The notes under the pieces are model-generated. The model had not been told where the DNA came from. It ran no database searches and saw nothing but the letters and a program-made list of their open reading frames with translations. A stretch of 64,000 nt of DNA from Spirosoma oryzicola. GTDB taxonomy: Bacteria > Bacteroidota > Bacteroidia > Cytophagales > Spirosomataceae. Numbering within the stretch: the stretch's first letter is position 1; every line of letters starts with the position of its first letter. This document shows positions 1-9,408 of the stretch, in pieces. The stretch lies in the NCBI RefSeq assembly GCF_021233055.1, contig NZ_CP089538.1, forward strand, positions 2,062,501 through 2,126,500, written 5' to 3'. A program made the translations under genes and the position numbers.

Positions 1-687
<687 letters not shown>

Positions 688-808
688 GTTGTTGCTGCAA
701 ATGGAATGTGTGGAAATGTGTGTATTGAATTGTTTGTTTCTTTCTGTGGGGACAAAGACAACGCCATAAAGACATAAAGACTTTGAGCGCAAGCTCGACG
801 AGTTCAAC

Positions 809-922
809 AGGTTGGTGCGGTTAAGGCGGGTGAACACCTCTTCCATTTCGAACAGAGCCGTTAAGCCCCGTACTGCCGATGGTACTGCTGTCACAAGCGG
901 GAGAGTAGGAAGGTGCCACCTT
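809..922 (+). rRNA. 5S ribosomal RNA
   Basis: A region of about 114 nt contains the conserved 5S core (CGAACAGAG, GTTAAGCCC and GATGGTACTG). Its two ends (AGGTTGGTGC and GTGCCACCTT) pair as the terminal helix with some wobble pairs. It follows 23S in the usual order and is followed by a terminator. Ends are set from the terminal helix and are approximate. Confidence 0.93.
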
Positions 923-929
923 ATGATAT

Positions 930-967
930 AAAGCGAGTGAATAGGAGACTATTCACTCGCTTTTTTT
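930..967 (+). terminator. Intrinsic terminator of the rRNA operon
   Basis: A GC-containing stem (AAGCGAGTGAATA paired with TATTCACTCGC) with a short GGAGAC loop is followed directly by a run of seven T at 961-967. It closes the rRNA operon 8 bases after 5S and isolates it from the downstream oxidoreductase genes. Confidence 0.93.
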
Positions 968-1043
968 ATGCCTTTTATACTGACTCAGTAGAGTAGTTTA
1001 GCCTTTTTCTTAACTTAGTTCTTTGAGTCAACCCTGTAAAGAA

Positions 1044-1529
1044 ATGGCAATCTTCAAACTGCAAGTAAACGGCCGCAGCTATCAGGCTGATGTCGATTCT
1101 GATACGCCCCTGTTGTGGGTCTTACGTGATTCTTTTGGCCTTGTTGGAACGAAATATGGATGCGGAATCGCGCAGTGTGGTGCGTGCACTGTGCATTTAG
1201 ACGGTGAAGCAGTCCGCTCTTGTGTACTGCCTGTATCTTCTGTCGGCAAAGCAAAAGTCACGACTATCGAAGGGCTTTCGGTAAAAGGAGATCACCCCGT
1301 GCAGAAAGCCTGGGATGAAGTTGACGTGCCGCAATGTGGTTATTGTCAGGCGGGGCAGATCATGACCGCAGCTGCGTTATTAAAGCGTAATCCAAAGCCA
1401 ACGCAGGCGCAAATTGACGATACGATGACCGGTAACCTTTGCCGGTGTGGTACGTATCATCGTATCCGCGAAGCGGTTAAGCTGGCAGCTGATTCGACTT
1501 CCTCTCCTAAACCTGCAAAAACAAAATAG
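1044..1529 (+). CDS. (2Fe-2S)-binding subunit of a xanthine dehydrogenase-family hydroxylase (IorA/CoxS-like)
   Basis: Small iron-sulfur subunit that carries electrons from the molybdenum subunit encoded next. From ATG 1044 it has 161 residues, the usual length. Residues 1-75 form the plant-type ferredoxin domain with Cys40, 45, 48 and 60. Residues 85-150 form the all-helical second 2Fe-2S domain with Cys98, 101, 133 and 135. A TTG 21 bases upstream would add seven residues, but ATG 1044 begins where the ferredoxin fold normally begins. The stop is 2 bases before the large subunit, so the two are an operon. No FAD-subunit gene is adjacent, as in isoquinoline oxidoreductase-type two-subunit enzymes. 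The substrate cannot be told from sequence. Confidence 0.93.
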   Translation: MAIFKLQVNGRSYQADVDSDTPLLWVLRDSFGLVGTKYGCGIAQCGACTVHLDGEAVRSCVLPVSSVGKAKVTTIEGLSVKGDHPVQKAWDEVDVPQCGYCQAGQIMTAAALLKRNPKPTQAQIDDTMTGNLCRCGTYHRIREAVKLAADSTSSPKPAKTK

Positions 1530-1531
1530 CC

Positions 1532-3700
1532 ATGCAGACCCTCTCAAAGCCAAGTCGTAGGAATTTTTTAAAGATCGCAACAGCCGCTGGTGGCGGTTTG
1601 TTGCTGGGCTTTAACTGGTCTGAGTCCGAAGCTGCTGGATCTACTCTTGTCGATACGACAGCAACTGCTGTTTCAGGCGTTGAGTTTAACAGCTACCTTT
1701 CGATCAGCCCGCAGGGAGTTATCACTATTTTTTCGCCAAATCCCGAAGTTGGACAAGGGATTAAAACGGCTTTCCCGATAGTAGTAGCCGAAGAATTGGA
1801 CGCTGACTGGAAGAAAGTGGTTGTAGAGCAAGCTCCTCTCGACACTAAAAAATTTGAACGCCAGGTAGCGGGTGGTAGTGGTTCTATTCCTCATTCCTGG
1901 CAGCGGTTACGCAAGGCGGGAGCGACTGCCAGGCAAATGCTGCTGGAAGCCGCTTCCAAACGCTGGAATGTGCCCGTCTCTGAATGCACAACCGAAAACG
2001 GATTTGTCCTCCATACGGCTAGTAATCGTCGACTGAGCTACGGTGAATTAGCTACAGATGCCGCTCAGCAAACGGTTCCGGCTGATGTTAAGCTGAAAGA
2101 TACCAAGGATTTCAAACTCATTGGTTCGACCATCAAGAACGTCGACAATCCGAAAATCAATACTGGTAAGCCGCTATTTGGTTTAGACTTTTATAAGGAG
2201 GGTATGTTGTTTGCCATGCTGCAACGTCCCGCTTTTGGTTATAAGTTGAAATCACTGGATGCGAAAGCCGCCAAGGCAATGTCGGGTATTGTCGATGTAG
2301 TGACGTTCGATAACAACGTCGCTGTCGTCGGTAAATCAACCTGGCAGGTGAAGAAGGCGAAAGATGCGCTGAAAATAGAATGGGAAAAAGCGGAAGCACT
2401 GGAAAGTACTACGGATCATAATCGTATTCTTAAACAGATGCTGGACGATTCAAACGCAACCGTTCGTCGGAAGGATGGTGATGTAGATAGTGCATTCAAA
2501 AATGCGGCAAAGGTTGTCAAAGCCGAATACCAATGTCCGTTTTTGCCCCACAATCCGTTGGAGCCAATGAATTTTTTCGCGCATGTTCGTCCGGATGGTG
2601 TTGAGCTGGTCGGGCCTACGCAAACGCCGGAGTTAGCTCGCAACGAAACGGCCAAGCTGCTTGGCATTTCGCCTGATAAAGTAAGCGTTCAGTTAACGCG
2701 GATGGGTGGTGGGTTTGGCCGTCGCCTGAAGGCCGACTACGTAATTGAAGCGGTTCAGGTGTCGAAGCTCGTAAATGCGCCGGTCAAAGTTATCTGGACC
2801 CGTGAAGATGATATGAGTGGTGGAAGTTACCGTCCTGCTGTGCGATACCGTTTTGAGGCTGCTCTCGATGGGCAGGGCAACATGATCGGTTATAAATTGC
2901 GGGGAGCGAGTATCAACGCGGGGAACGCAACGCGCGAAGATAATTTTCCGTCGGGTGCCGTTGACAACCTGTTGATCGATAGTGTAGATCATAAATCGCC
3001 GATTACGACCGGTCCCTGGCGCGCGCCAATTACCAACTTTCTGGCTTTTGCTGAGCAGTCGTTCCTGGATGAAGTGGCGCAGGCTGCCGGAAAGGACCCT
3101 GTACAGTTCCGGCTGGAGCTGCTCGATAAAGCGAAGCAAAAGCCGGCTGGGGCAATCAAATACGACATCGACCGCATGAAAGGCGTTATCGAACTAGCTG
3201 CTGAAAAGTCGGGATGGGGCAAAAAGAAAGGAGCCGATGGTAAACCAGTGGCGCAGGGTTTCAGTGTGTATTTCTCACACCGTTCGTATGTTGCCCAGGT
3301 CGGTGAGGTGGTGATGCAGAAAGGCAAGCCCGTTTTGCAAAAAGTTTACTCGGCTGCTGATTGTGGCATTGTTATCAACCAAAGCGGATCGCAGCAGCAA
3401 GTGCGTGGTTGCATTGTTGATGGTATTGGACACGCTATGTACGGCAATATGACCTTTAAAGAGGGTGTCCCCGATCAAAAAAACTTCAATGAGTACCGGC
3501 TTATCCGGCTCAATGAAATTCCGGAAATTGACGTGCACTTTGTAAAGAATGATATTGAACCGACGGGATTGGGCGAACCATCGTTACCACCCGCCGGAGC
3601 CGCCATCGCGAATGCCATCTACAAAGCGTCGGGCAAACGGTTGCGCAGCCAACCATTCATTGAGCAGGAAGAGTTCAAAGAATTTAAAGGCGTATCGTAG
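1532..3700 (+). CDS. Molybdopterin-binding subunit of a xanthine dehydrogenase-family hydroxylase (IorB-like), Tat-exported
   Basis: Catalytic molybdenum-cofactor subunit, 722 residues. The N-terminus has a twin-arginine signal (SRRNFLK, residues 8-14, then a glycine- and leucine-rich stretch), so the folded complex is probably exported to the periplasm, with the small subunit carried along. The cofactor-binding motif GGGFGRR lies near residue 391. Near the C-terminus GLGEPSLPP (about residue 680) contains the glutamate that acts as general base in this family. A fused haem-c CxxCH motif, which some relatives carry, is absent. The protein most resembles isoquinoline 1-oxidoreductase beta subunits, but homologues of this type oxidise varied aldehydes or N-heterocycles, so no substrate is assigned. 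A strong terminator follows. Confidence 0.92.
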   Translation: MQTLSKPSRRNFLKIATAAGGGLLLGFNWSESEAAGSTLVDTTATAVSGVEFNSYLSISPQGVITIFSPNPEVGQGIKTAFPIVVAEELDADWKKVVVEQAPLDTKKFERQVAGGSGSIPHSWQRLRKAGATARQMLLEAASKRWNVPVSECTTENGFVLHTASNRRLSYGELATDAAQQTVPADVKLKDTKDFKLIGSTIKNVDNPKINTGKPLFGLDFYKEGMLFAMLQRPAFGYKLKSLDAKAAKAMSGIVDVVTFDNNVAVVGKSTWQVKKAKDALKIEWEKAEALESTTDHNRILKQMLDDSNATVRRKDGDVDSAFKNAAKVVKAEYQCPFLPHNPLEPMNFFAHVRPDGVELVGPTQTPELARNETAKLLGISPDKVSVQLTRMGGGFGRRLKADYVIEAVQVSKLVNAPVKVIWTREDDMSGGSYRPAVRYRFEAALDGQGNMIGYKLRGASINAGNATREDNFPSGAVDNLLIDSVDHKSPITTGPWRAPITNFLAFAEQSFLDEVAQAAGKDPVQFRLELLDKAKQKPAGAIKYDIDRMKGVIELAAEKSGWGKKKGADGKPVAQGFSVYFSHRSYVAQVGEVVMQKGKPVLQKVYSAADCGIVINQSGSQQQVRGCIVDGIGHAMYGNMTFKEGVPDQKNFNEYRLIRLNEIPEIDVHFVKNDIEPTGLGEPSLPPAGAAIANAIYKASGKRLRSQPFIEQEEFKEFKGVS

Positions 3701-3720
3701 TTTTATTACTCGAATAGTTT

Positions 3721-3760
3721 ACAAACAGAAAACCCGGTCTTAGCCGGGTTTTCTGTTTGT
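3721..3760. terminator. Bidirectional intrinsic terminator
   Basis: A perfect 17-bp inverted repeat (ACAAACAGAAAACCCGG and its complement) surrounds the loop TCTTAG. A-rich and T-rich outer arms suit both strands. It lies between the convergent Mo-hydroxylase operon (+) and the small secreted protein gene (-). Confidence 0.9.
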
Positions 3761-3775
3761 TCAGAATGATTGTTG

Positions 3776-4150
3776 TTACTGCATAGCAATTACTCGGTTT
3801 GATTTTTCGGTAGGGCGGGTCGATACGTTTAACTGCTTGCGGATGCTGCCCTCGCTTGATTTTACCTCCAGTTCGTATTTACCGTCGGCCAGTTGCTCGA
3901 CATTTAATTTTACAGCATACTTCGTTTCTTTTTTGCTGATGTTCTGGTTGAAAATAACCTGATTGTCAGCATTACGAAGCATCACGACAACGGGTACCTC
4001 ATCTGTCTTATTAACTGATACGCGAATGTGATTGCTAACGGTAACAAAAGCACTGGCATCAAAGGACAAAGCTTTCGGTGTCGTTGGATTGGCTAAGGTT
4101 GCAGCGCTCATGAAGAGAGAAATAGCCAGATTACTCATGAATGATAGCAT
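3776..4150 (-). CDS. Small secreted protein with one predicted Ig-like/beta-sandwich domain
   Basis: 124 residues starting at ATG 4150. Residues 1-20 look like a signal peptide (hydrophobic, ending ATLANP). The rest alternates short beta-type segments, with a DGKYELEVKSSEG-type strand-turn-strand near the C-terminus. The pattern resembles DUF3244-like or type IX secretion C-terminal-type beta-sandwich domains in Bacteroidota. It is the only domain present, so a free-standing periplasmic or surface protein is likely. Function is unknown and the domain assignment is tentative. It is transcribed alone, with a long upstream region shared with the divergent EEP gene. Confidence 0.75.
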   Translation of the reverse strand: MLSFMSNLAISLFMSAATLANPTTPKALSFDASAFVTVSNHIRVSVNKTDEVPVVVMLRNADNQVIFNQNISKKETKYAVKLNVEQLADGKYELEVKSSEGSIRKQLNVSTRPTEKSNRVIAMQ

Positions 4151-4612
4151 AGTAGTAGTTGTTTAATGTTCTGGAGTTAATTCGTTGTCTTTCGTTGTTT
4201 ACTCGTTCATTATGTATAAGCCAAAGCTCGTGCCAATCGAGAGCGTGATTGACAGTCAAGTAGTTAACTGTTAAACTGTCCGCTACTTTTGTCCGCAACT
4301 GGACAACTCTCGTTCACTTGCGGACAAAAGTAGCGGGTGCTTTACTCGGCAGAAAGTGAGAAAAATATGAATTGTCAGGAATAGCTTTTTAAGCGTATGT
4401 TATCCTGCTTGAGCTGTGTTTTGGTTCGTTTTAGCGCTTTGTCTAACAGGTCGCTATTGGTTGGTGCGGGCTCTTGAGTTACACGTTGCTCTCGTTGGTC
4501 TTAAACCAATACTTACCTTTCTGAGTGCTCTTCGATCGGTTACAGAATAAGGAACTCAAACTTCGAATGGCCGTTCAGGGTTGTCGTTCTTACAAGCCAT
4601 TCACATTTAACT
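4151..4612. other. Intergenic region between divergent genes
   Basis: 462 bases lie between the start codons of the small secreted protein (-) and the EEP hydrolase (+). No convincing ORF or RNA gene is visible. The stretch holds the 19-bp inverted repeat listed separately at 4280-4336. It must contain the promoters of both genes, although no clear TAnnTTTG element was found. Confidence 0.6.
4280..4336. repeat. Perfect 19-bp inverted repeat
   Basis: CCGCTACTTTTGTCCGCAA at 4280-4298 is repeated exactly as its reverse complement at 4318-4336 around a 19-base spacer. It has no T-tract suited to termination and lies between two divergent promoters, 277 bases before the EEP gene. It could be a double operator site or a long RNA hairpin. 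Confidence 0.85.
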
Positions 4613-5689
4613 ATGTCTACCGTTGACCACGTTCTGCTTGGTTACTCCATTTTTATTGTAATAGCCTCCTTTCTTAACCTTATACGGCTCGACTACTGGT
4701 GGATTCGGATGTGGGATTTTCCGCATTTGCAGCTTACCGTCATGGCTGCTGCCGGTTTGTTAAGCTGGTTGTGGCTCGATCATCTGATGGACGGGTATCG
4801 GGTGTTAATTCCGATTGGATTGCTACTGGCGCTACTCTATCACGGATGGCTTATTTATCCGTTTACGCCCCTCTACCGGAAGCAGGTAGTACGCTATGTG
4901 GGTAAAAAGGATGGTGATGAACTTGATGACAACACGATTCGACTGCTCGTGTCCAATGTCTACATGGAAAACACCCAAGTACCAAAAGTCAGGACGTTGG
5001 TCGAGAAGCATAAACCTGATGTTGTGCTGATACTGGAAGCGAATCAGAAATGGAAAGATGAATTAGCGTCGATAGAGGTTGACTTTCCACACCGGATAAT
5101 GCATCCGCTGGAGAATACATATGGTATGCTGTTGTATTCACGCTTTCCCATTCGTCACCACGAACTACGCTTTTTGATTCAGGACGATATTCCATCGGTA
5201 TACGCTCAGCTTGAGCTGCCCTCAGGAGAGCTGATCAACTTTTATGGGGTTCATCCCATGCCGCCCAGCCCAACTGAACATTATCGGTCAACCGAACGAG
5301 ATGCTGAACTGTTGCTGGTTGGCAAGGAAGCCAGGGAAAAAACAGGGCCTGTTATTGTGGCTGGTGATTTGAACGACGTGGCCTGGTCGCACACAACGCG
5401 CTTGTTTCAGCGAATAAGCGGTCTGCTGGATCCCCGAATCGGTAGGGGGTTATACAATACATTTCACGCCAAGTATTTCTTTCTACGCTGGCCTTTGGAT
5501 CATGTGTTTGTGTCGCATCATTTCCAGCTACAGAAAATACTGCGCCTGCCAAACTGCGGATCTGACCACTTTCCGATGTTTATTTCGCTAACCTACGTAC
5601 CCGAAGAAGAACAAGTGATTGAGGAAATCCCGCAACCCGAAGGGAACGATTTAGAAGAAAGCAGAGAAAAGATAGAAGAAGCCACGTAG
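4613..5689 (+). CDS. Membrane-anchored endonuclease/exonuclease/phosphatase (EEP) family protein
   Basis: 358 residues. Two or three hydrophobic segments at about 5-25, 40-57 and 62-82 anchor the protein. Residues 108-332 are an EEP metal-dependent phosphodiesterase domain. Family residues are visible: Asn115, Glu142 (metal), His214 in GVHP, Asp252 and Asn254 in GDLND, Asp296-His297 in DHVF, and Asp318-His319 in GSDHFP. The C-terminal 30 residues are very acidic. Members of this subgroup (YafD-like) are membrane proteins with an outward or inward EEP domain, and the substrate is unknown: nucleic acid, phospholipid or sugar phosphate are all possible. The gene stands alone, 68 bases before the Gre-like gene. 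Confidence 0.87.
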   Translation: MSTVDHVLLGYSIFIVIASFLNLIRLDYWWIRMWDFPHLQLTVMAAAGLLSWLWLDHLMDGYRVLIPIGLLLALLYHGWLIYPFTPLYRKQVVRYVGKKDGDELDDNTIRLLVSNVYMENTQVPKVRTLVEKHKPDVVLILEANQKWKDELASIEVDFPHRIMHPLENTYGMLLYSRFPIRHHELRFLIQDDIPSVYAQLELPSGELINFYGVHPMPPSPTEHYRSTERDAELLLVGKEAREKTGPVIVAGDLNDVAWSHTTRLFQRISGLLDPRIGRGLYNTFHAKYFFLRWPLDHVFVSHHFQLQKILRLPNCGSDHFPMFISLTYVPEEEQVIEEIPQPEGNDLEESREKIEEAT

Positions 5690-5757
5690 AGCGGATCTAA
5701 CGTGATGACAACTAATGGTTGTTTATCGCTGTTATGTTGAGATAAGCAGTAATCAAC

Positions 5758-6285
5758 ATGAGCAGGGCTTTTCTAAAAAACGAGAGTGCAGACGATCCCG
5801 TTGTTATTCCGGCACGGGCACCGCTGCCAATAGGTACCATCAACTACGTTACGCCACGCGGTTTGGCTTTGTTACGCACCGAACTGGAGACGCTGGAAAG
5901 TGAACGGGCACATGTTCAGTCGAACGAGAGTGATGAAACGGAGCGAACCCGGCAACTGGCGTTGCTCAATGGCCGGATTGCTAACCTTAACCAGCGCATT
6001 GCCAGTGCAAAAGTTGTCGATACGCGCGACCATCCGGAAAACGAAATTCGTTTTGGGGCGACCGTCAGCCTACATAGCCAAACAGACGCACCCGTTCATA
6101 CTGATCGTCAGTTGACAATTGTTGGCGTTGACGAAGCAAACGCTAGTCTAGGCAGGATCGCTTTTACGGCACCGATTGCGCGGGCATTGCTGGGAAAGCA
6201 CGTGGGAGACACCGTTTCGCTGCCCGCGATCCGAGGAATCAACAAAATGGAAATAACCGCAATAACCTATGACGAAGCCAGTTAA
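5758..6285 (+). CDS. GreA/GreB-family transcription factor, GreB-like
   Basis: 175 residues. It begins with the GreB-type MSRAF start, followed by NYVTP and an N-terminal coiled coil (about residues 32-85). The C-terminal FKBP-like domain (about 95-172) binds RNA polymerase beta'; it contains EIRFGATVSL, the LLGKHVGDTVSL motif and a final strand. Canonical Gre factors stimulate transcript cleavage through an Asp and a Glu at the coiled-coil tip in a GDxxENAEY motif. Here that motif is missing and the tip reads NESDETER with shorter helices. It may therefore be a Gre-like regulator of RNA polymerase, not a cleavage factor (inference). Confidence 0.85.
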   Translation: MSRAFLKNESADDPVVIPARAPLPIGTINYVTPRGLALLRTELETLESERAHVQSNESDETERTRQLALLNGRIANLNQRIASAKVVDTRDHPENEIRFGATVSLHSQTDAPVHTDRQLTIVGVDEANASLGRIAFTAPIARALLGKHVGDTVSLPAIRGINKMEITAITYDEAS

Positions 6286-6324
6286 CCCATAGTACCGTCG
6301 TTCGGTTGCTGATAACGGTAGCGC

Positions 6325-7065
6325 TTACACCTGCAAAATAGATGAATCGTATCCGGAGAATAAGGTGGTCAACATTCGACTAAACTCGGCCTGTACGGGA
6401 GCCGTAATGACAACCGGTTCGCCTGTTTGCGGATGCGTAAACTGGATACGGCTAGCGTGTAGCAACATGGTGTTCATGGCAAATTGATCCAGAAAAAGTT
6501 TGTTCTGTTTGTTGCAACCGTGGGGACGGTCGCCGATGATTGGATGGAGGATATGCGCCATGTGTTTACGCAGTTGATGCATACGTCCCGTCGTCGGTTT
6601 AAGCTCGACCAGCGAATAGCGCGAAGTAGCGTGCTTGCCGAAGGGTAGCGGAATCTCTGCGCGTTGTAATGTTTTCAGTGCCGTCACCGCGTCCTGAACC
6701 ACACCGTCATCTCGTCGTAGTGGATAGTCAATAACTTGTTCATCATCGGTATAACCCCGCACGATAGCCAGATACGTTTTGTCAACGGCTCCCTCAGCAA
6801 ATTGCTGCTGCATAACCGAATTCATGGCTTCTATCAGCGCAAAAAGCAGTACACCGCCCGTTTTGCGGTCCAAACGATGCACGGGATATACGCGCTGGCC
6901 TAGCTGGTCGCGGAGAAGCTGAACCGCAAATTCGCTGGCGTCACTAGCTATCGGGGATCGGTGGACCAGTAGTCCATGTGGCTTATTGATCGCTACCAAA
7001 TCCACGGTCTGATACAGCAATGTCAAGGGCTGACGTGGATCAGGTACTACGTTACTTACCTCCAT
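6325..7065 (-). CDS. truC: tRNA pseudouridine(65) synthase TruC
   Basis: 246 residues from ATG 7065; three more residues would be added only by a TTG. It isomerises a uridine in tRNA to pseudouridine; TruC of E. coli acts at position 65. The RluA-family catalytic motif HRLDRKTGG is at residues 63-71, with Asp66 as nucleophile. The C-terminal block GRMHQLRKHMAHI...GDRPHGCNKQN is characteristic of TruC and separates it from RluA, RluC and RluD. There is no S4 domain, as expected for this subfamily. The gene is convergent with the Gre-like gene, with 39 bases between them and no obvious terminator. Confidence 0.9.
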   Translation of the reverse strand: MEVSNVVPDPRQPLTLLYQTVDLVAINKPHGLLVHRSPIASDASEFAVQLLRDQLGQRVYPVHRLDRKTGGVLLFALIEAMNSVMQQQFAEGAVDKTYLAIVRGYTDDEQVIDYPLRRDDGVVQDAVTALKTLQRAEIPLPFGKHATSRYSLVELKPTTGRMHQLRKHMAHILHPIIGDRPHGCNKQNKLFLDQFAMNTMLLHASRIQFTHPQTGEPVVITAPVQAEFSRMLTTLFSGYDSSILQV

Positions 7066-7226
7066 AATGGACAAAAATACGGGATAGATGGCTATGTCGT
7101 ACGAAACGGCTGGTGTCCGCTCGGGTGAAGTATTATTTTTGCGGCTTGGCTGGTAACTTTTGCGTTTCTTTGCCGAAGAAAAGGCTCGGTGTCCTTAACA
7201 TTAACTTACCCTTCAACGTCACGTTC

Positions 7227-8309
7227 ATGTCTCTTTCAACAAATTCACTGCGGGTTCTTGTGGTCGGCTGCGGCAACATGGGCTCGTCGCACGCGATTGC
7301 TTATAAAACGTTGGATGGTTTCGATATCTGCGGAATCGTATCGACTGGAAATAGTAAGGTAGTTCTTAACGAACGACTGGGCGGAGGGTATCCTTTATTC
7401 GATGATTATACGACAGCACTGGCCGAAACCCAACCCGATGCCGTCTGCATTTCAACCTATCCTGATACGCACGAAGCGTTTGCGATACAGGCATTCGAAA
7501 AAGGCTGCCACGTCTTTATCGAAAAGCCGGTTGCCGACACCGTAGAGGGCGCTAAGCGGGTAATTGCAGCCGCCGAAAAAGCCGGAAAGAAGCTTGTAGT
7601 CGGCTATATTCTGCGGCATCATCCTTCCTGGGAGAAATTTGTGGAAGTAGCCCGCGAAATGGGTAAGCCGCTGGTAATGCGGATGAACCTGAACCAGCAA
7701 AGCCACGGCACAATGTGGACCGTGCACCGCAATCTGATGAAAAGTCTTAGCCCGATTGTCGATTGTGGTGTGCATTACATAGACGTAATGTGCCAGATGA
7801 CGCGGTCGAAACCGGTTCAGGTAAACGCCATCGGTGCTCGTCTGACGAATGACATTCCCGCCGATAATTACAATTACGGCCAGTTACAGATCCGCTTTGA
7901 AGATGGTTCTGTGGGCTGGTACGAAGCAGGCTGGGGGCCGATGATGAGCGAAACTGCGTTTTTTGTGAAAGACGTTATTGGACCCAACGGCTGCGTTTCT
8001 ATCGTCGCCAAAAATGCTGGAAGTGCTGGTAAATCAGATAATGTCGATTCGCACACAAAAACCGAATCGTTACGTGTTCACCGGGCCGCGCTCAATGCGT
8101 CAGATCAGTTTGTGGAAGAAGATACCTGGATTGATATGCAGGATGAACCTGACCACCAGGAGCTTTGCAACCGTGAACAGCGCTATTTCCTGAAAGCAAT
8201 CCAGGAAAACATTGACCTGACTGACCACATGCAGGACGCTGTCAACAGCCTGCAAATTGCGTTCGCCTGCGATGAGTCCGTGCGGACGGGACAGCCGGTA
8301 CTTTTATAA
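7227..8309 (+). CDS. Gfo/Idh/MocA family NAD(P)-dependent oxidoreductase
   Basis: 360 residues from ATG 7227. An in-frame extension back to 7113 adds 38 residues without fold support and is rejected. The Rossmann motif VVGCGNMGSSHA starts about residue 11. The EKP motif follows in FIEKPVAD, and the substrate-domain signature DCGVHYIDV carries the Asp and His expected of catalytic residues. The family oxidises or reduces sugars, inositols and related compounds, and the specific substrate cannot be read. A UUCG-capped terminator follows immediately, so the gene is transcribed separately from the downstream kinase. Confidence 0.9.
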   Translation: MSLSTNSLRVLVVGCGNMGSSHAIAYKTLDGFDICGIVSTGNSKVVLNERLGGGYPLFDDYTTALAETQPDAVCISTYPDTHEAFAIQAFEKGCHVFIEKPVADTVEGAKRVIAAAEKAGKKLVVGYILRHHPSWEKFVEVAREMGKPLVMRMNLNQQSHGTMWTVHRNLMKSLSPIVDCGVHYIDVMCQMTRSKPVQVNAIGARLTNDIPADNYNYGQLQIRFEDGSVGWYEAGWGPMMSETAFFVKDVIGPNGCVSIVAKNAGSAGKSDNVDSHTKTESLRVHRAALNASDQFVEEDTWIDMQDEPDHQELCNREQRYFLKAIQENIDLTDHMQDAVNSLQIAFACDESVRTGQPVLL

Positions 8310-8330
8310 CGGAGAGAAGATCGTTTATTC

Positions 8331-8356
8331 AGGGCTGTGTTCGCACAGCCCTTTTT
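8331..8356 (+). terminator. Intrinsic terminator with UUCG tetraloop
   Basis: A 9-bp stem AGGGCTGTG / CACAGCCCT is closed by the stable TTCG tetraloop (8340-8343) and followed by five T. It lies 22 bases after the Gfo/Idh/MocA gene. Confidence 0.93.
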
Positions 8357-8389
8357 GCGTTGTAATCACCATCCATAAAGCCTTCACCT

Positions 8390-9385
8390 ATGACTATCTT
8401 TCCTACCCAATATTCGACTTTGTCCGCGTTGGCTTTGCGAGATCGTATTGCAGAACGCTACGGATTTGATGAGCTTCGTTGTCGGTTTCTGCTGCACGGA
8501 GTCAGCGATACCTATGTGCTGGAAAGCCCCGTCGAAAAGTACATCTTCAAGGTATATCGGGATGCTCACCGGAGCCTGAACGAAATAAAGGGCGAAGTAG
8601 AGCTGCTTAACATTCTGAAGGAGCAAGGGGCAAAAGTGGCTTATCCAATTCGAGACATGCGGGGTGAGCAGATTCAGGTGTTCAACGCTGCGGAGGGAAC
8701 TCGGCATGGTGTCCTGTTTACGTTTGCCCATGGATATAATGTCTATGATCTAACAGACGAGCAACTGCGGGTAGTAGGGAGAGAGATGGCCTTTAACCAC
8801 AACATTACGGCCCGAATCGACTTATCGTACGAGCGAAAAGCGTACGACATGGATACCACGCTCACACGACCGCTCGAACTCCTTAAGCCAGCCTTTGCCG
8901 ATAATCTGGAGGGCTACACATATCTGTTAGCGCTGGCTGATCAGGTCAGGGAAAAAATGGCATCGTTCGATACGGATAACTTTGGTTATGGTTATTGCCA
9001 CTACGACTACTTGCCAAAGAACTTCCATTTTGATGGTAATGCGTTTACTTTGTTTGATTTCGATTTCGCTGGCAAGGGGTATCTGGCTAATGATCTGGCG
9101 TCGTTCCTGGTTCATTTTTTCTTTCATACCATTACCGGAAAAATAACAAAGGAAGAAGGAGATCGGCAGTTCGCGGTATTTATCGAGGGTTATCGGCAAG
9201 TGCGTACACTGTCTGATGAAGAATTGGCTGCGGTTCCGTTCTTCGGTATTATGTTCTGGATTTTTTACCTGGGCTTTGCGTACGAAAACGTTGACGATTG
9301 GTCCAACAGCTTCTTCGGACCACGGTATCTGAACGAACGGGTATCTGCAATCCGGCGATTCACGGAGATGTATTGTGCGTTTTGA
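8390..9385 (+). CDS. APH-fold phosphotransferase (aminoglycoside phosphotransferase/choline kinase-like)
   Basis: 331 residues. The protein has the small-molecule kinase fold. Its N-lobe lysine is in YIFKVYRD, with a likely partner Glu in EIKGEVELL. The catalytic loop is HYDYLPKNFHF (Brenner-type HxDxxxxN), and the metal-binding Asp is in LFDFDFAG. Such proteins phosphorylate choline, homoserine, sugars or antibiotics. Homologues in Bacteroidota are mostly annotated simply as phosphotransferase, so no substrate or resistance role is claimed. Upstream is a strong terminator; downstream, 23 bases away, is the broken secreted-protein gene on the same strand. Confidence 0.85.
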   Translation: MTIFPTQYSTLSALALRDRIAERYGFDELRCRFLLHGVSDTYVLESPVEKYIFKVYRDAHRSLNEIKGEVELLNILKEQGAKVAYPIRDMRGEQIQVFNAAEGTRHGVLFTFAHGYNVYDLTDEQLRVVGREMAFNHNITARIDLSYERKAYDMDTTLTRPLELLKPAFADNLEGYTYLLALADQVREKMASFDTDNFGYGYCHYDYLPKNFHFDGNAFTLFDFDFAGKGYLANDLASFLVHFFFHTITGKITKEEGDRQFAVFIEGYRQVRTLSDEELAAVPFFGIMFWIFYLGFAYENVDDWSNSFFGPRYLNERVSAIRRFTEMYCAF

Positions 9386-9408
9386 CAACTAGTAGAGAAT
9401 ACAGAACG

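Noticed and set aside
8390..9385. Antibiotic resistance kinase
   Set aside because: The APH fold is shared by many metabolic kinases; there is no resistance context or specific signature.
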